This document shows, piece after piece, positions 34,442-43,088 of a stretch of 64,000 nt of DNA. The position numbers and the translations under genes are program-made. Source of the stretch: Paludifilum halophilum (lineage in GTDB: Bacteria; Bacillota; Bacilli; Thermoactinomycetales; DSM-45169); the NCBI RefSeq assembly GCF_002245355.1, contig NZ_NOWF01000009.1:109325-173324 (forward strand), written 5' to 3'. The notes beneath the pieces are model-generated. The model was not told the DNA's origin. It ran no database searches and was given only the letters and a program-made list of their open reading frames with translations. Each line of letters opens with the position of its first letter. The stretch's first letter is position 1.

Positions 34442-34490
34442 TTCGTATACGAATGTTTTAAGTTTAATCCATTCGTATACCAAATGTCAA
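34442..34490 (-). promoter_or_regulatory. MarR operon promoter with two operators
   Basis: Minus-strand TTGACA (34485-34490) and TTAAAC (34462-34467) are 17 bases apart. The perfect palindrome TTCGTATACGAA (34442-34453) and its variant TTCGTATACCAA (34472-34483) are centred 30 bases apart, three helical turns. One copy sits between -35 and -10 and one just downstream of the -10, the arrangement expected for repression. Confidence 0.75.
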
Positions 34491-34513
34491 TGTCGAAATC
34501 ATATCCAATCCCA

Positions 34514-34540
34514 TAAAAAAACCGCCATTTATCATGGCGG
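34514..34540 (-). terminator. Minus-strand terminator without an obvious gene
   Basis: CCGCCAT / ATGGCGG stem; on the minus strand seven T follow. It lies between the divergent marR and Cap4-like genes. No minus-strand gene is visible upstream of it, so it may insulate the marR promoter or end a short transcript. Confidence 0.6.
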
Positions 34541-34684
34541 ATGGATGCAACCCTGGGCGAGACTTGTGCCCTTTGGGTGCAAAGGTATGGTGATATCGTT
34601 CGCCTATTTTGATGAAAAATCTGTCGAGATAGAAAATTTCATGCTATGATCAAAGACAGAAACCGGAATAAGGAGCTGATCCCT

Positions 34685-36211
34685 GTGAGCAATGCCGTTA
34701 TCGCTCGAAAAGATGGGGATGACTATCAGGCGTATTTTTTTTGGTTGCAGGCCTGCCAGTTGTTTTACGATACAGGAGTCAAAAAAGTGGGTTTTGAAGA
34801 TGATGCATATAAGTCCTTTGATGACATCGCCGTTTTTCATGACACCCCTGAATTGGATGCCTTTGGACAGTCCGTCGAAGCGGACTATTATCAAGTGAAA
34901 TATCGAGTGGTGCAAGGGGAACATATAACATACGAAAATTTAACAAAGCCGAGCTTGATTGGGGCGAAAGAATACTCCATCCTGGAAAGACTGTATAAAG
35001 CCTATCAACAATCCATCGAAAACCGACGAAACAACCGGTTTCATCTAGTGACTTCCCAACGCATCGATCCGAATGATCCATTATCCAAACTGATCTCCAA
35101 CCGTGAAGGCGAAATCCGGCTGGATCGACTATTTGCCGGCGGGCCCAAAAGCCGGATGGGAAAAATTTATACCTGTTGGATGAAACATCTCGGAATCAAT
35201 AAAGAAGAGTTAGAAGCCCTTTTGCGCTTCTTCCGCATCCAGGACAACGCCGGTTCATTGGACGATATGCGGAAAAAGCTGAATGCCTTCCTTTCATCCG
35301 CCGGCCTTCAACCGGTGAGGAACGACAAACTCACCCATCCGTATATCAGCCTCATCGATAGTTTACTGAAACGTCAACAAAAATGTTTCACAAAAGAAGA
35401 GCTTCAAAAATTTTGTGTCCATCAAGGTTTGTGGAGGGGATTCAACCCCGAGCCCCCGACTGTGAAAGTGGGGATTCGCAGTTTTGATCAGCGACCCGGA
35501 AACATGGAAGATGAGACGGATGAGATCATCGATTTCAAGCAACATTTCAACGGCCGCCATATCAAAGATCCCAGGTCTTGGTCGGAGCACATTTATCCGG
35601 AGCTGAAAAGAAAATTGTTCTCCTTCAAAAAGGGAGAACGTTATGACTTACACATGGAAACCCACTTATCCATTGCTTTTTCCGCCGGGTACATCCTTCA
35701 CTCCAAAACGGGGATCGATGTGGCACCGGTGCAATATGGGGTGAGCTGGCGATGGAATCCCTCGAAGGAAGACCGGGATGATCCGGCATTAACCGCCGAG
35801 AAATCGGATATCATCGACTCCTCGTCGAAGGATGTCGCTTTGGCAATCGGAATCACCATGGATATTACCGACGATGTGCGTATGTACCTGGATCGAGCGA
35901 ACATCCCTGTCCGACGGCTTTTTTCCTTCCGGGTCGGGGACAGAAACAGCGGTCATGCGGTCAAAGATGGTACCCATGCCAAGAGGTTAGCAGAAGAGAT
36001 GAGAGAAATCATCAGGCGCCGAACATCGGAAGAGCGCGAGGGACAGTTGCACTTTTTCTATGCAGGACCCATTGCGCTGATGTTTTACCTCGGACAAGAA
36101 GCCATCCGATTCGGCTCATGCAAGCTTTACGAATATGATTTTAACAACCAACTGCCCAGTGCCTATCAACCATCCTTATCATTTCCGCCCGCCTCCCGTC
36201 CCGACCAATGA
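34685..36211 (+). CDS. Cap4-like nuclease-SAVED protein (orphan CBASS-type effector)
   Basis: 508 residues. The N-terminus (about 1-110) looks like a PD-(D/E)xK nuclease of the DUF4297/Cap4 type: FED near 37-39, FDDIAV near 45-50 and YQVK at 69-72, the Q-x-K variant. The C-terminal 170 or so residues resemble a SAVED nucleotide-sensing domain, ending LHFFYAGPIALMFYLGQEA and KLYEYDF...YQPSL. Cap4 effectors cut DNA when a cyclic oligonucleotide binds SAVED. No cyclase, HORMA/TRIP13 or CRISPR gene is next to it. GTG 34685 is chosen because AAGGAG lies nine bases before it. Domain assignment is by eye. Confidence 0.75.
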   Translation: MSNAVIARKDGDDYQAYFFWLQACQLFYDTGVKKVGFEDDAYKSFDDIAVFHDTPELDAFGQSVEADYYQVKYRVVQGEHITYENLTKPSLIGAKEYSILERLYKAYQQSIENRRNNRFHLVTSQRIDPNDPLSKLISNREGEIRLDRLFAGGPKSRMGKIYTCWMKHLGINKEELEALLRFFRIQDNAGSLDDMRKKLNAFLSSAGLQPVRNDKLTHPYISLIDSLLKRQQKCFTKEELQKFCVHQGLWRGFNPEPPTVKVGIRSFDQRPGNMEDETDEIIDFKQHFNGRHIKDPRSWSEHIYPELKRKLFSFKKGERYDLHMETHLSIAFSAGYILHSKTGIDVAPVQYGVSWRWNPSKEDRDDPALTAEKSDIIDSSSKDVALAIGITMDITDDVRMYLDRANIPVRRLFSFRVGDRNSGHAVKDGTHAKRLAEEMREIIRRRTSEEREGQLHFFYAGPIALMFYLGQEAIRFGSCKLYEYDFNNQLPSAYQPSLSFPPASRPDQ

Positions 36212-36435
36212 TCTCCATTGGATCTCTTGCTTTTATCCTGGTCATCACCTGGATCATCATCTTCTTTCTCTTCTTTTTCATCATGAAACAGAACTCCGGT
36301 TTGGCCGGTGAGATAGTCGAATGGAGTATAGAAAGCGTGAACGTTTTTCCTTCGAATGATGGATTTGTAAAGAACGATCCCGATGAGTACGATAATGAGT
36401 GCTGAAAAGGAAACCGTGGTAAACCCTCTCTCCAA
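36166..36435 (-). CDS. Small membrane protein, DUF3951-like, start uncertain
   Basis: Up to 89 residues with one hydrophobic helix (FSALIIVLIGIVLYK), then KNVHAFYTPFDYLTGQT and an acidic, charged tail. YTPFDYLTGQT is the pattern I associate with DUF3951. The only start in frame is TTG at 36435, with no ribosome binding site. It lies inside a plus-strand terminator hairpin. Its 3' end overlaps the last 46 bases of the Cap4-like gene. A competing plus-strand frame (36208-36405) also has a hydrophobic stretch but looks like the antisense of this one. Confidence 0.45.
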   Translation of the reverse strand: MERGFTTVSFSALIIVLIGIVLYKSIIRRKNVHAFYTPFDYLTGQTGVLFHDEKEEKEDDDPGDDQDKSKRSNGDHWSGREAGGNDKDG

Positions 36436-36452
36436 AGAGGGTTTTCTTTTTT
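36421..36452 (+). terminator. Plus-strand terminator after the Cap4-like gene
   Basis: ACCCTCT / AGAGGGT stem with 6-base loop, then TTTCTTTTTT. It would end transcription from the Cap4-like gene about 210 bases past its stop codon. Confidence 0.75.
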
Positions 36453-36543
36453 GCCTCTGTCCGTTTCATCTTTCAAACGCCGGTTGCCAACCTTACAAAG
36501 GAGTAAGGTTGGATTCATCTGATTCGATCGATTCGATAGGAGG

Positions 36544-36581
36544 GGTTCCGTTACAGTAAAGATGTCCCGATAGACGGAACC
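36544..36581 (+). other. Hairpin in the leader of the BceAB-type operon
   Basis: GGTTCCGT / ACGGAACC, 8-bp perfect arms with a 22-base loop, just before the ATPase ribosome binding site. Another hairpin, CCAACCTTA / TAAGGTTGG, is at 36487-36512. No T run follows either, so they may be operators or leader structure. Confidence 0.4.
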
Positions 36582-36610
36582 ATTCCACAAGAAAGAAGGG
36601 AAAGACAGAC

Positions 36611-37380
36611 ATGGAGATGCTGAAGGTGAACAAACTGAGCAAAGTGTACGGAGGCAAAGTGTCCTACCGCGCCCTTTCCGATATCGACCTTTCCATCGAG
36701 CAGGGAGAGTTTGTAGGGATTATGGGCCCGTCAGGCAGCGGAAAGACCACACTGCTCAACATGGTCTCCACCATCGACACCCCCACCTCCGGGGAAGTAC
36801 TGATCAACGGAAAGAATCCCCATACCCTGAAAAAGCACGCTCTGGCCACTTTTCGACGGCGGCGCCTGGGCTTCGTCTTTCAGGATTTTAACCTGCTGGA
36901 TACCCTGACATTGGGGGAAAACATCGTCCTCCCCTCACCCTGGACAAGAAGGGGATCAAGGAGATGGATCAAAAACTCCACACGGTGGCGGAAAAATTGG
37001 GGATCACATCCATCCTGGACCATCGAACCTATGAGGTTTCCGGCGGACAAAAACAAAGGGCCGCCGTCGCTCGGGCGATCATCCACGAACCCTCTCTGTT
37101 GCTGGCCGACGAGCCGACGGGGAACCTGGATTCCAAATCCTCCAGGGACGTGATGGAGACCATGGAGAAAATCAACCGAAATGACGGTACAACCATGATG
37201 CTCGTCACCCACGATCCTACAGCCGCCAGCTTCTGCCACCGAGTGATCTTCATCAAAGACGGCCAACTGTACAATGAAATCCACCGGGGAGACCACCGGC
37301 AAACTTTCTTCCAACAAATCGTCGATGTCCTGTCACTGTTAGGAGGGAACGCCCATGACCTTTCGTCAGTTCGCTCTTAA
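36611..37380 (+). pseudogene. BceA-type ABC ATPase with a one-base frameshift
   Basis: Two frames together encode one normal ATPase of about 255 residues. The first has Walker A GPSGSGKTT and Q-loop FQDFNLLDTLTLGENIVLP; then the reading shifts. The second frame supplies LTLDKKGIKEMDQKL, signature VSGGQKQR, Walker B LLLADEP and the switch His (VTHD). The break is at CTCCCCTCACC (36929-36939), explained by loss of one C from a C run at 36931-36934. It is either a true frameshift or a base-calling error. The type is that of peptide-antibiotic detoxification transporters (BceA/YxdL), with the matching permease next door. Confidence 0.85.
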
Positions 37381-39274
37381 CAATGTCCGGCGCAACATGC
37401 GGGCTTACACCGCCTATTTTCTGAGCAGTGCCTTTGCTGTGATGGTCTTTTTCTCCTATGCCGTACTCATTTTTCATCCGGACATCACCGAAAGCGGCGA
37501 ACTCGGACAAATGACCCAAACAGGCATGCAGGCGGCGGAATATATCATCTTTGTTTTTTCATTCCTGTTCGTTCTATACTCGGTCAGTGCCTTTCTCAAA
37601 GTGCGCAAAAAAGAGTTCGGGATTTTAACCATTTTGGGCAGTTCACGAGGGCAATTAAACCGCATGGTATTCCTGGAAAATATGATGATCGGACTTCTGT
37701 CCGTTGTCACAGGAATCGCAACCGGGATGATGCTCTCCAAACTTTTCCTTCTTTTAAGCGCTCAAGTCCTGGAGTTGGAAAAAGGATTGCCCTTCTATCT
37801 CCCGTGGAGAGCCATCGGCCTGACCGGTGCCGCCTTCCTGATCTTGTTTTTGGTGATCTCGTCTCTCACCACATTATTGATCCGCAATAATCGGGTGATC
37901 GAACTCCTGCAAAGCGCCAGCAAGCCGAAAACCGAGCCAAAAGCGTCTATTCTGTTGTCCCTTTTGTCGGCGGGGTCGTTGGCAGCTACTTGTTATCTTC
38001 TCTTATACCAAGAATTGAATAATTTTAACTTATTAACCTCTCTGGTCCTGGGTACGATCGGTACCTACTTCATGTATACCCAGCTCAGCGTACATCTGAT
38101 CCGCCTGTTGAAGAAAAACCGCCGTTTCTTCTGGAGGGGAACACGGTTGGTATGGCTGTCGGAGCTGTCTTACAAGGTGAAGGATAACGCGCGGATGTTC
38201 TTCCTAGTGACGATCATCACTGCAGTAGCCTGCACCGCCGTCGGGGTCGTCTTCGCCTTTGAGATGACCAACAAGCAAATTTACCAAAACAATTCCTTTC
38301 CTTTCACCTATAGCATTTACAACGAGGAACAAAAGAAGGAAAAAGAAGCGCTCACAAACGCCCGTCAACAGATCGAGAAGACCCTGGATCTTGAACAAGT
38401 GACATACGAATCGGTCACGGTGAAAAGCGCTCTTATTCAATTCCGTAAGACCAATAAACCGCAGAAAGCGATCTCTCAATCCGCTTACAATCGCATTGCC
38501 AAGGTCATGGATTGGAAATCGCTGAAATTGAAAGATGATGAAGCTGTTTTTTTCTATCGACCCTCACCCTTGAGCACGGAAAAGCCTGACCGTTTATCAA
38601 TCGTTACGAAAAAGGGAGAAGAGCTTCCCCTGCAAATCATCGACCAAAAAGAGCAGGCGATCTTCGGTGTCAGCGTCCTGGTCATACCCGATTCCGCCTT
38701 TCAACAGGCCGATAAAGGATCGGAAGAGGTCACAGCCGCCTATGCCGTCCCTCAATGGCGGGAAAACGAAACCCCCAATGATCAGGAGGTCAAACTCGGC
38801 CGGGAGTTGGAAAAGAAACTTCATCCCCAATATAATCCTGAAGCCGTCGGTTTCTTGTATTCCTCAGGGGCCCAATTCCAAATGATCAAAGAGCTGAATT
38901 CAGTCATGCAACTGATCGGGATGTTCATCGCGGCGATCTTTTCCATTTCCACGGCCAGTTTCCTCTATTTCCGGCTGTACACCGATTTGAAACAGGATCA
39001 GCTGCAATACCGGACCATTTCCAAGATCGGCATGAACCTGAAGGAAATGAGACAGGCCGGCACTGTGCAAGTAGGTCTTCTCTTCTTCGTTCCCTTCACC
39101 GTAGCCGCTATACAAACCGTGATTGTCTTAAGAGCGTTACAGGAAAGCTTCGCTTTCGTCAACATGTGGCAACCTTCCCTGACCGCCATCGGCGCCTTCT
39201 TCATCCTGCAACTGATCTACTTCCTCGTCGTCCGGTCCCGGTATTTGGCACAGCTGAAACGGGTCATGGTATAA
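37355..39274 (+). CDS. BceB-type ABC permease
   Basis: 639 residues with about ten hydrophobic segments in the BceB pattern: one N-terminal helix, two FtsX-like helix groups (residues about 55-330 and 520-639) and a large extracellular loop (about 310-520) that in BceB/YxdM recognises peptide antibiotics. It overlaps the end of the ATPase gene by 26 bases. No two-component system is adjacent, although BceAB modules usually have one, so signalling would have to come from elsewhere in the genome. Confidence 0.9.
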   Translation: MTFRQFALNNVRRNMRAYTAYFLSSAFAVMVFFSYAVLIFHPDITESGELGQMTQTGMQAAEYIIFVFSFLFVLYSVSAFLKVRKKEFGILTILGSSRGQLNRMVFLENMMIGLLSVVTGIATGMMLSKLFLLLSAQVLELEKGLPFYLPWRAIGLTGAAFLILFLVISSLTTLLIRNNRVIELLQSASKPKTEPKASILLSLLSAGSLAATCYLLLYQELNNFNLLTSLVLGTIGTYFMYTQLSVHLIRLLKKNRRFFWRGTRLVWLSELSYKVKDNARMFFLVTIITAVACTAVGVVFAFEMTNKQIYQNNSFPFTYSIYNEEQKKEKEALTNARQQIEKTLDLEQVTYESVTVKSALIQFRKTNKPQKAISQSAYNRIAKVMDWKSLKLKDDEAVFFYRPSPLSTEKPDRLSIVTKKGEELPLQIIDQKEQAIFGVSVLVIPDSAFQQADKGSEEVTAAYAVPQWRENETPNDQEVKLGRELEKKLHPQYNPEAVGFLYSSGAQFQMIKELNSVMQLIGMFIAAIFSISTASFLYFRLYTDLKQDQLQYRTISKIGMNLKEMRQAGTVQVGLLFFVPFTVAAIQTVIVLRALQESFAFVNMWQPSLTAIGAFFILQLIYFLVVRSRYLAQLKRVMV

Positions 39275-39293
39275 AAAATCGAAGATGAGTTTC

Positions 39294-39324
39294 AAAAAAG
39301 GCACCTTCCGGGGTGCCTTTTTGA
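39294..39324 (+). terminator. Rho-independent terminator
   Basis: AAAAAGGCACC / GGGTGCCTTTTT stem just after the BceB-type stop codon; the A run on the other side lets it serve the minus-strand operon that ends nearby. Confidence 0.85.
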
Positions 39325-39418
39325 TGGGGTGGGTCATTAAAACTCTGTCCATGTTGCGCTTGAACTTCCCTCTGCCGCTTCCACATCTTGAGTCAGGTGG
39401 GCCGGTTGTCCATAAAAA

Positions 39419-40465
39419 TCACTCGGGATACAACAGTACTTTTCCAAAAAAATCTCTCTTATGAAGCATATCTTCAAATACTTGCACTCCCTCTCTCAGT
39501 GGAAGGCGATGTGTAATCATGGGTCTAACATTGAGCTGACCCGTACGCATCATGTGAAGGGTCGTTGTCCACTCTTTCCCGGGGAACGGGGCCGATACGG
39601 CATTCCAAGAGCCGTATACCCTCAGCTCGTTACGGACAATCCTTTCAAAAAAGAACCGTTCGATGCGTACACCTTCGTATGGAATGCCCATGAAGACCAC
39701 CTCTCCCCCTTTACAGGGAAGGGCAAGTACTTCAGCAGAAGTAAAGGGGGAACCGGCGGATTCCACAGCCACATCCACCCCTTTTTGATCTGTGTATTCC
39801 ATCAATTGTTCATAGGCTGATTTTTCCTGCGGGTTGATGATCACATCGGCTCCCATCTGTTTGGCTACGGACAGTTTCTCAGGGTCCATATCGATCGCAT
39901 AGACGGTTTTGGCACCAAAAAGTCTTGCCCATTGAATGGAAAGCAGTCCGATATTCCCGCATCCCAGCACAGCCATACTTCCACCGGGTCGTAAGTCAGT
40001 CCGGTATAAGCCATGAACGGCAACGGCCGAAGGCTCAATCAGTGCGGCCATATCATCCGATATAGCATCCGGGAGAGGCCATACGTTTGCAGCCGGAAGT
40101 TTTGTAAATTCCGCAAAGCATCCAGGCTGTCTAGATCCCATCACCGTCAGATTCATACATTGAGAAGGAACCCCTTTCAAACAGGGTTCACACTTTCCGC
40201 AGACGATGGCCGGACAGGCAGCAATACGGTCGCCGGGAGAAACATGCGTGACCTCTTTCCCAACCGTTTCAACCACCCCGGTAAATTCATGGCCCCATAC
40301 CATCCCCTCTATATAAGGACCCAGCTTTCTGTACCGTGAGAGATCGGATCCGCAAATGCCGGCCGCTTTTACACGGATGATTACCTCATTTTCTTCATCG
40401 ATCACCGGGGGCTTTACCTGTTCATGGCGAAGATCACCCACTCCATACAATTTCAAGGCATTCAT
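39419..40465 (-). CDS. Zinc-dependent polyol(-phosphate) dehydrogenase, GatD-like
   Basis: 348 residues of the medium-chain dehydrogenase family. Catalytic-zinc residues appear as GICGSD (Cys near 38) and WGHEFTG (His near 59). The structural-zinc cysteines are in ACPAIVCGKCEPCLKGVPSQC, and the NAD-binding motif is VLGCGNIGLL. Similarity in tone is to galactitol-1-phosphate 5-dehydrogenase, which fits the galactitol-type PTS upstream. It is the last gene of the operon. The exact polyol phosphate is unknown. Confidence 0.88.
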   Translation of the reverse strand: MNALKLYGVGDLRHEQVKPPVIDEENEVIIRVKAAGICGSDLSRYRKLGPYIEGMVWGHEFTGVVETVGKEVTHVSPGDRIAACPAIVCGKCEPCLKGVPSQCMNLTVMGSRQPGCFAEFTKLPAANVWPLPDAISDDMAALIEPSAVAVHGLYRTDLRPGGSMAVLGCGNIGLLSIQWARLFGAKTVYAIDMDPEKLSVAKQMGADVIINPQEKSAYEQLMEYTDQKGVDVAVESAGSPFTSAEVLALPCKGGEVVFMGIPYEGVRIERFFFERIVRNELRVYGSWNAVSAPFPGKEWTTTLHMMRTGQLNVRPMITHRLPLREGVQVFEDMLHKRDFFGKVLLYPE

Positions 40466-40488
40466 CGTTCATACTCCTTTTTCCGCGA

Positions 40489-40644
40489 TTAAGCGGCCGT
40501 CGATGGATTCTTCCGCCTTTTGAATAACCGATATATACCGATCAGAACAATGAAGGTATTGATCACGACTTGACGGTCCAGGTACCAATCGCTGATCATT
40601 TTTCCATAAGGACCTAACATGGTATCCACTAAAGATTGAACCAT
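40489..40644 (-). CDS. Small hydrophobic protein in the PTS operon (51 aa)
   Basis: A 51-residue frame starting MVQSLVDTMLGPYGKMISDWY, with one membrane helix (VVINTFIVLIGIYRLF) and a basic end (KRRKNPS). The ribosome binding site GGAGGTGT lies eight bases before the ATG. It is placed between the two dehydrogenase genes, in the operon strand, with short gaps on both sides. A different frame across the same bases (40469-40672) has no such features. I know no characterised family for it; a role in membrane assembly of the PTS is possible. Confidence 0.7.
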   Translation of the reverse strand: MVQSLVDTMLGPYGKMISDWYLDRQVVINTFIVLIGIYRLFKRRKNPSTAA

Positions 40645-40687
40645 ATCCGTCTACACCTCCGGCCCCGTACAAACGGTAAGATTTTAG

Positions 40688-41737
40688 CTAACCAGCGGCC
40701 GTTTCCTCTTCAACCGGCACGAGGGAAACCTTGATCGCTTTTCCGTCTTTAATGGCCTGATAGCCTTTATCCCATTCAGCAATCGTGAATTGATGGGTAA
40801 TTAAGGCTTTCGTGTTTACACGGCCTTGATTGATCATTTCAAGAGACGGGTTCCAGTCCGCGGATTTTTGACTGCGAGTACCGATGATGCGAATTTCCTT
40901 TTGAATGATTTTTGCAAAGTCGATTTCAATCTTTGCTTCAGGGAAAATGCCGACTTGTACATATTCACCCTTCTTGGCGATTAAGTCCAATCCCATACTG
41001 GCGGCAGACACCGCACCTGTACATTCAAAAACAAGATCAGCTCCATACCCGTCCGTCCACTTCTTTACAATGCGATCCACATTCTCTTTCTGAATGTTTA
41101 CAGCTCGGTCGATTCCCAGCTCTATCGCCTTGTTGAGGCGTATTTGGTCGTGATCCAAACCGGTGATCACAACCTTAGCTCCATATGCTTTTGCAATCTG
41201 TGCGGTTAAAAGTCCAATCGGACCCGGCCCGAGTACGACTGCAACATGGCCCGGACGAATCGTTGTTTTCTGAATGGCGTGGTGAGCGCAAGCAAGCGGT
41301 TCTGTCAGTGAAGCGGATACCGTATCTACGTTATCCGGAAGCTTATGCACATGGCTGCCTTTGGCTACCAGATACTTGGCAAAACCGCCGTTCACTTGCG
41401 TACCAAGCCCTTTCCGATGATCACAAAGGTTATAGTCGCCGGTCTTGCAATAACGGCACTTTCCGCAAACATAAAAAGTGGTTTCCGAGGTCACTCGATC
41501 CCCGATTTGAAATCCAGTCACATCAGAGCCCACTTCCACGACGACTCCTGAAAATTCGTGACCGAGAGTCACCGGAGCATTCACTCGATAATAACCTTCA
41601 TATGTGTGCAAATCGGAACCACAAATCCCGGCATATTTCACCTCAATCTTAACCTGGTCCCGACCGACAGAAGGCTCCTCCACATTTGTCAGATGCAGAT
41701 TCCCATAACCGGGCTTTTCTTTCACCAGCGCTTTCAT
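40688..41737 (-). CDS. Zinc-dependent alcohol/polyol dehydrogenase
   Basis: 349 residues, medium-chain dehydrogenase family: zinc ligands in GICGSDLHTYEG and LGHEFSG. Structural-zinc cysteines are in FYVCGKCRYCKTGDYNLC and the cofactor motif in VLGPGPIGLL. It resembles sorbitol or threonine dehydrogenase-like members and is only distantly similar to the other dehydrogenase of the operon. Having two such enzymes suggests oxidation of two stereoisomers, or of a free and a phosphorylated polyol. It starts 33 bases after the EIIC gene. Confidence 0.88.
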   Translation of the reverse strand: MKALVKEKPGYGNLHLTNVEEPSVGRDQVKIEVKYAGICGSDLHTYEGYYRVNAPVTLGHEFSGVVVEVGSDVTGFQIGDRVTSETTFYVCGKCRYCKTGDYNLCDHRKGLGTQVNGGFAKYLVAKGSHVHKLPDNVDTVSASLTEPLACAHHAIQKTTIRPGHVAVVLGPGPIGLLTAQIAKAYGAKVVITGLDHDQIRLNKAIELGIDRAVNIQKENVDRIVKKWTDGYGADLVFECTGAVSAASMGLDLIAKKGEYVQVGIFPEAKIEIDFAKIIQKEIRIIGTRSQKSADWNPSLEMINQGRVNTKALITHQFTIAEWDKGYQAIKDGKAIKVSLVPVEEETAAG

Positions 41738-41770
41738 TGAAATCCCCTCCCTGCTTACTCCATTACCGCA

Positions 41771-43036
41771 TCAATTGATGAATGAGAACATTCGGTAGAT
41801 CACATAGTTGACAAGGTTCCCGCCCTGGTCAATACTTGAAATCAGACTGGTCCCTTCCGGCATACTGAACTGGGCATTATTCGCCATTTCTGTATGAACC
41901 CCTGCAATATCTGTCGCCATATAAAGCGAGAGTGCAATCATAACCGAACCCACAATCACCGAATGAACGATGTTGCCCCGTGCCGCTCCCACGATAAAGG
42001 CGACAATAAAGGGGATCGTCGCCAAATCACCAAAGGGCAACACATTGTTACCGGGGAGGATGATGGCAAGAACCACCGTAATCGGCACCAGAATCAGGGC
42101 AGTCGCAATGACAGATGGATGTCCGATCGCAACCGCCGCATCCAAACCGATGTAAATATCCTTTGCTCCAAAGCGCTTCTGTAAGAACTCTCGGGCGGAT
42201 TGTGAGATCGGCATGAGGCCTTCCATCAAAATCTTAACCATACGTGGCATCAGGAGCATCACGGCGGCCATGGATATTCCGATGTTCAGGGTATCGCCAA
42301 TGTTATACCCCGCCAGAATACCCAGCATAATGCCCAAAAACAGCCCGACAAAAAGGGATTCACCGAATATTCCGAAACGCCGTTGGATGGCTTCAGGATC
42401 GGCATTCAGCCTCCTGATAAACGGAATTTTATCGAGGAGCCGCACCATAGGAACACCGAGGATCGCATATGATATGGTACTGCCGGTAGCTACAGAGATA
42501 CCGGGAAGTTCAAAATATTTTTCCAACATGGGGGCTGTCCAATCGGCGATCTTCAAGCAAACAATCTCAAAAAGAACGGCGGCAATTAAGGCTTGAACAA
42601 GACTTCCACCAGAGAGGAAATAGACGATTGAACCGATAAATGTAAAATGCCAAAAATTCCATATATCCACATTCATCGTTTTCGTCGTTTTTGTTAGAAG
42701 CATCAAAACATTGACCAACAGCGCCAGTGGAATGATGAAAGCGGCTACCGGACTGGCCCACGAAATCGTCGCCGCCGCAGGCCAGCCGACATCAATAATA
42801 TTTAATTCCACACCGATTCGCTTGACCATCGCCTTGGATGCGGGCCCCAGATTATTAACCAGCAAATCGACAACCAGAAAAATACCGACAAAGGCAACAC
42901 CGATCGTAACAGCCGAACGAAAAGCTTTTCCGATTTTTTGGCCAAAAATAAGTCCTAATAGAAAGATAGCGACAGGCAATAGAACAGTGGGACCTAGATC
43001 AAGAAAGGATTGAAACCCTTCAATCACTCCATCCAT
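41771..43036 (-). CDS. gatC: PTS galactitol-family EIIC
   Basis: 421 residues with about ten hydrophobic segments. Family features include GPTVLLPVAIFLLGLIFGQK near the start, WPAAATISWASPVAAFIIPL and the C-terminal MATDIAGVHTEMANNAQF. GatC-family permeases import galactitol and other polyols or deoxy sugars, phosphorylating them on entry. EIIA and EIIB are separate genes upstream. AAAGGGGGC precedes the ATG. Confidence 0.93.
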   Translation of the reverse strand: MDGVIEGFQSFLDLGPTVLLPVAIFLLGLIFGQKIGKAFRSAVTIGVAFVGIFLVVDLLVNNLGPASKAMVKRIGVELNIIDVGWPAAATISWASPVAAFIIPLALLVNVLMLLTKTTKTMNVDIWNFWHFTFIGSIVYFLSGGSLVQALIAAVLFEIVCLKIADWTAPMLEKYFELPGISVATGSTISYAILGVPMVRLLDKIPFIRRLNADPEAIQRRFGIFGESLFVGLFLGIMLGILAGYNIGDTLNIGISMAAVMLLMPRMVKILMEGLMPISQSAREFLQKRFGAKDIYIGLDAAVAIGHPSVIATALILVPITVVLAIILPGNNVLPFGDLATIPFIVAFIVGAARGNIVHSVIVGSVMIALSLYMATDIAGVHTEMANNAQFSMPEGTSLISSIDQGGNLVNYVIYRMFSFIN

Positions 43037-43088
43037 GAGAATGCCCCCTTTGTACGAGATTCTCCTTTGGTGTTAAGAGCAACGGATT

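Noticed and set aside
36208..36405. Plus-strand frame overlapping the Cap4-like stop codon by ATGA
   Set aside because: Tempting as a coupled small membrane protein, but it has no ribosome binding site, and the opposite strand carries a recognisable family motif.
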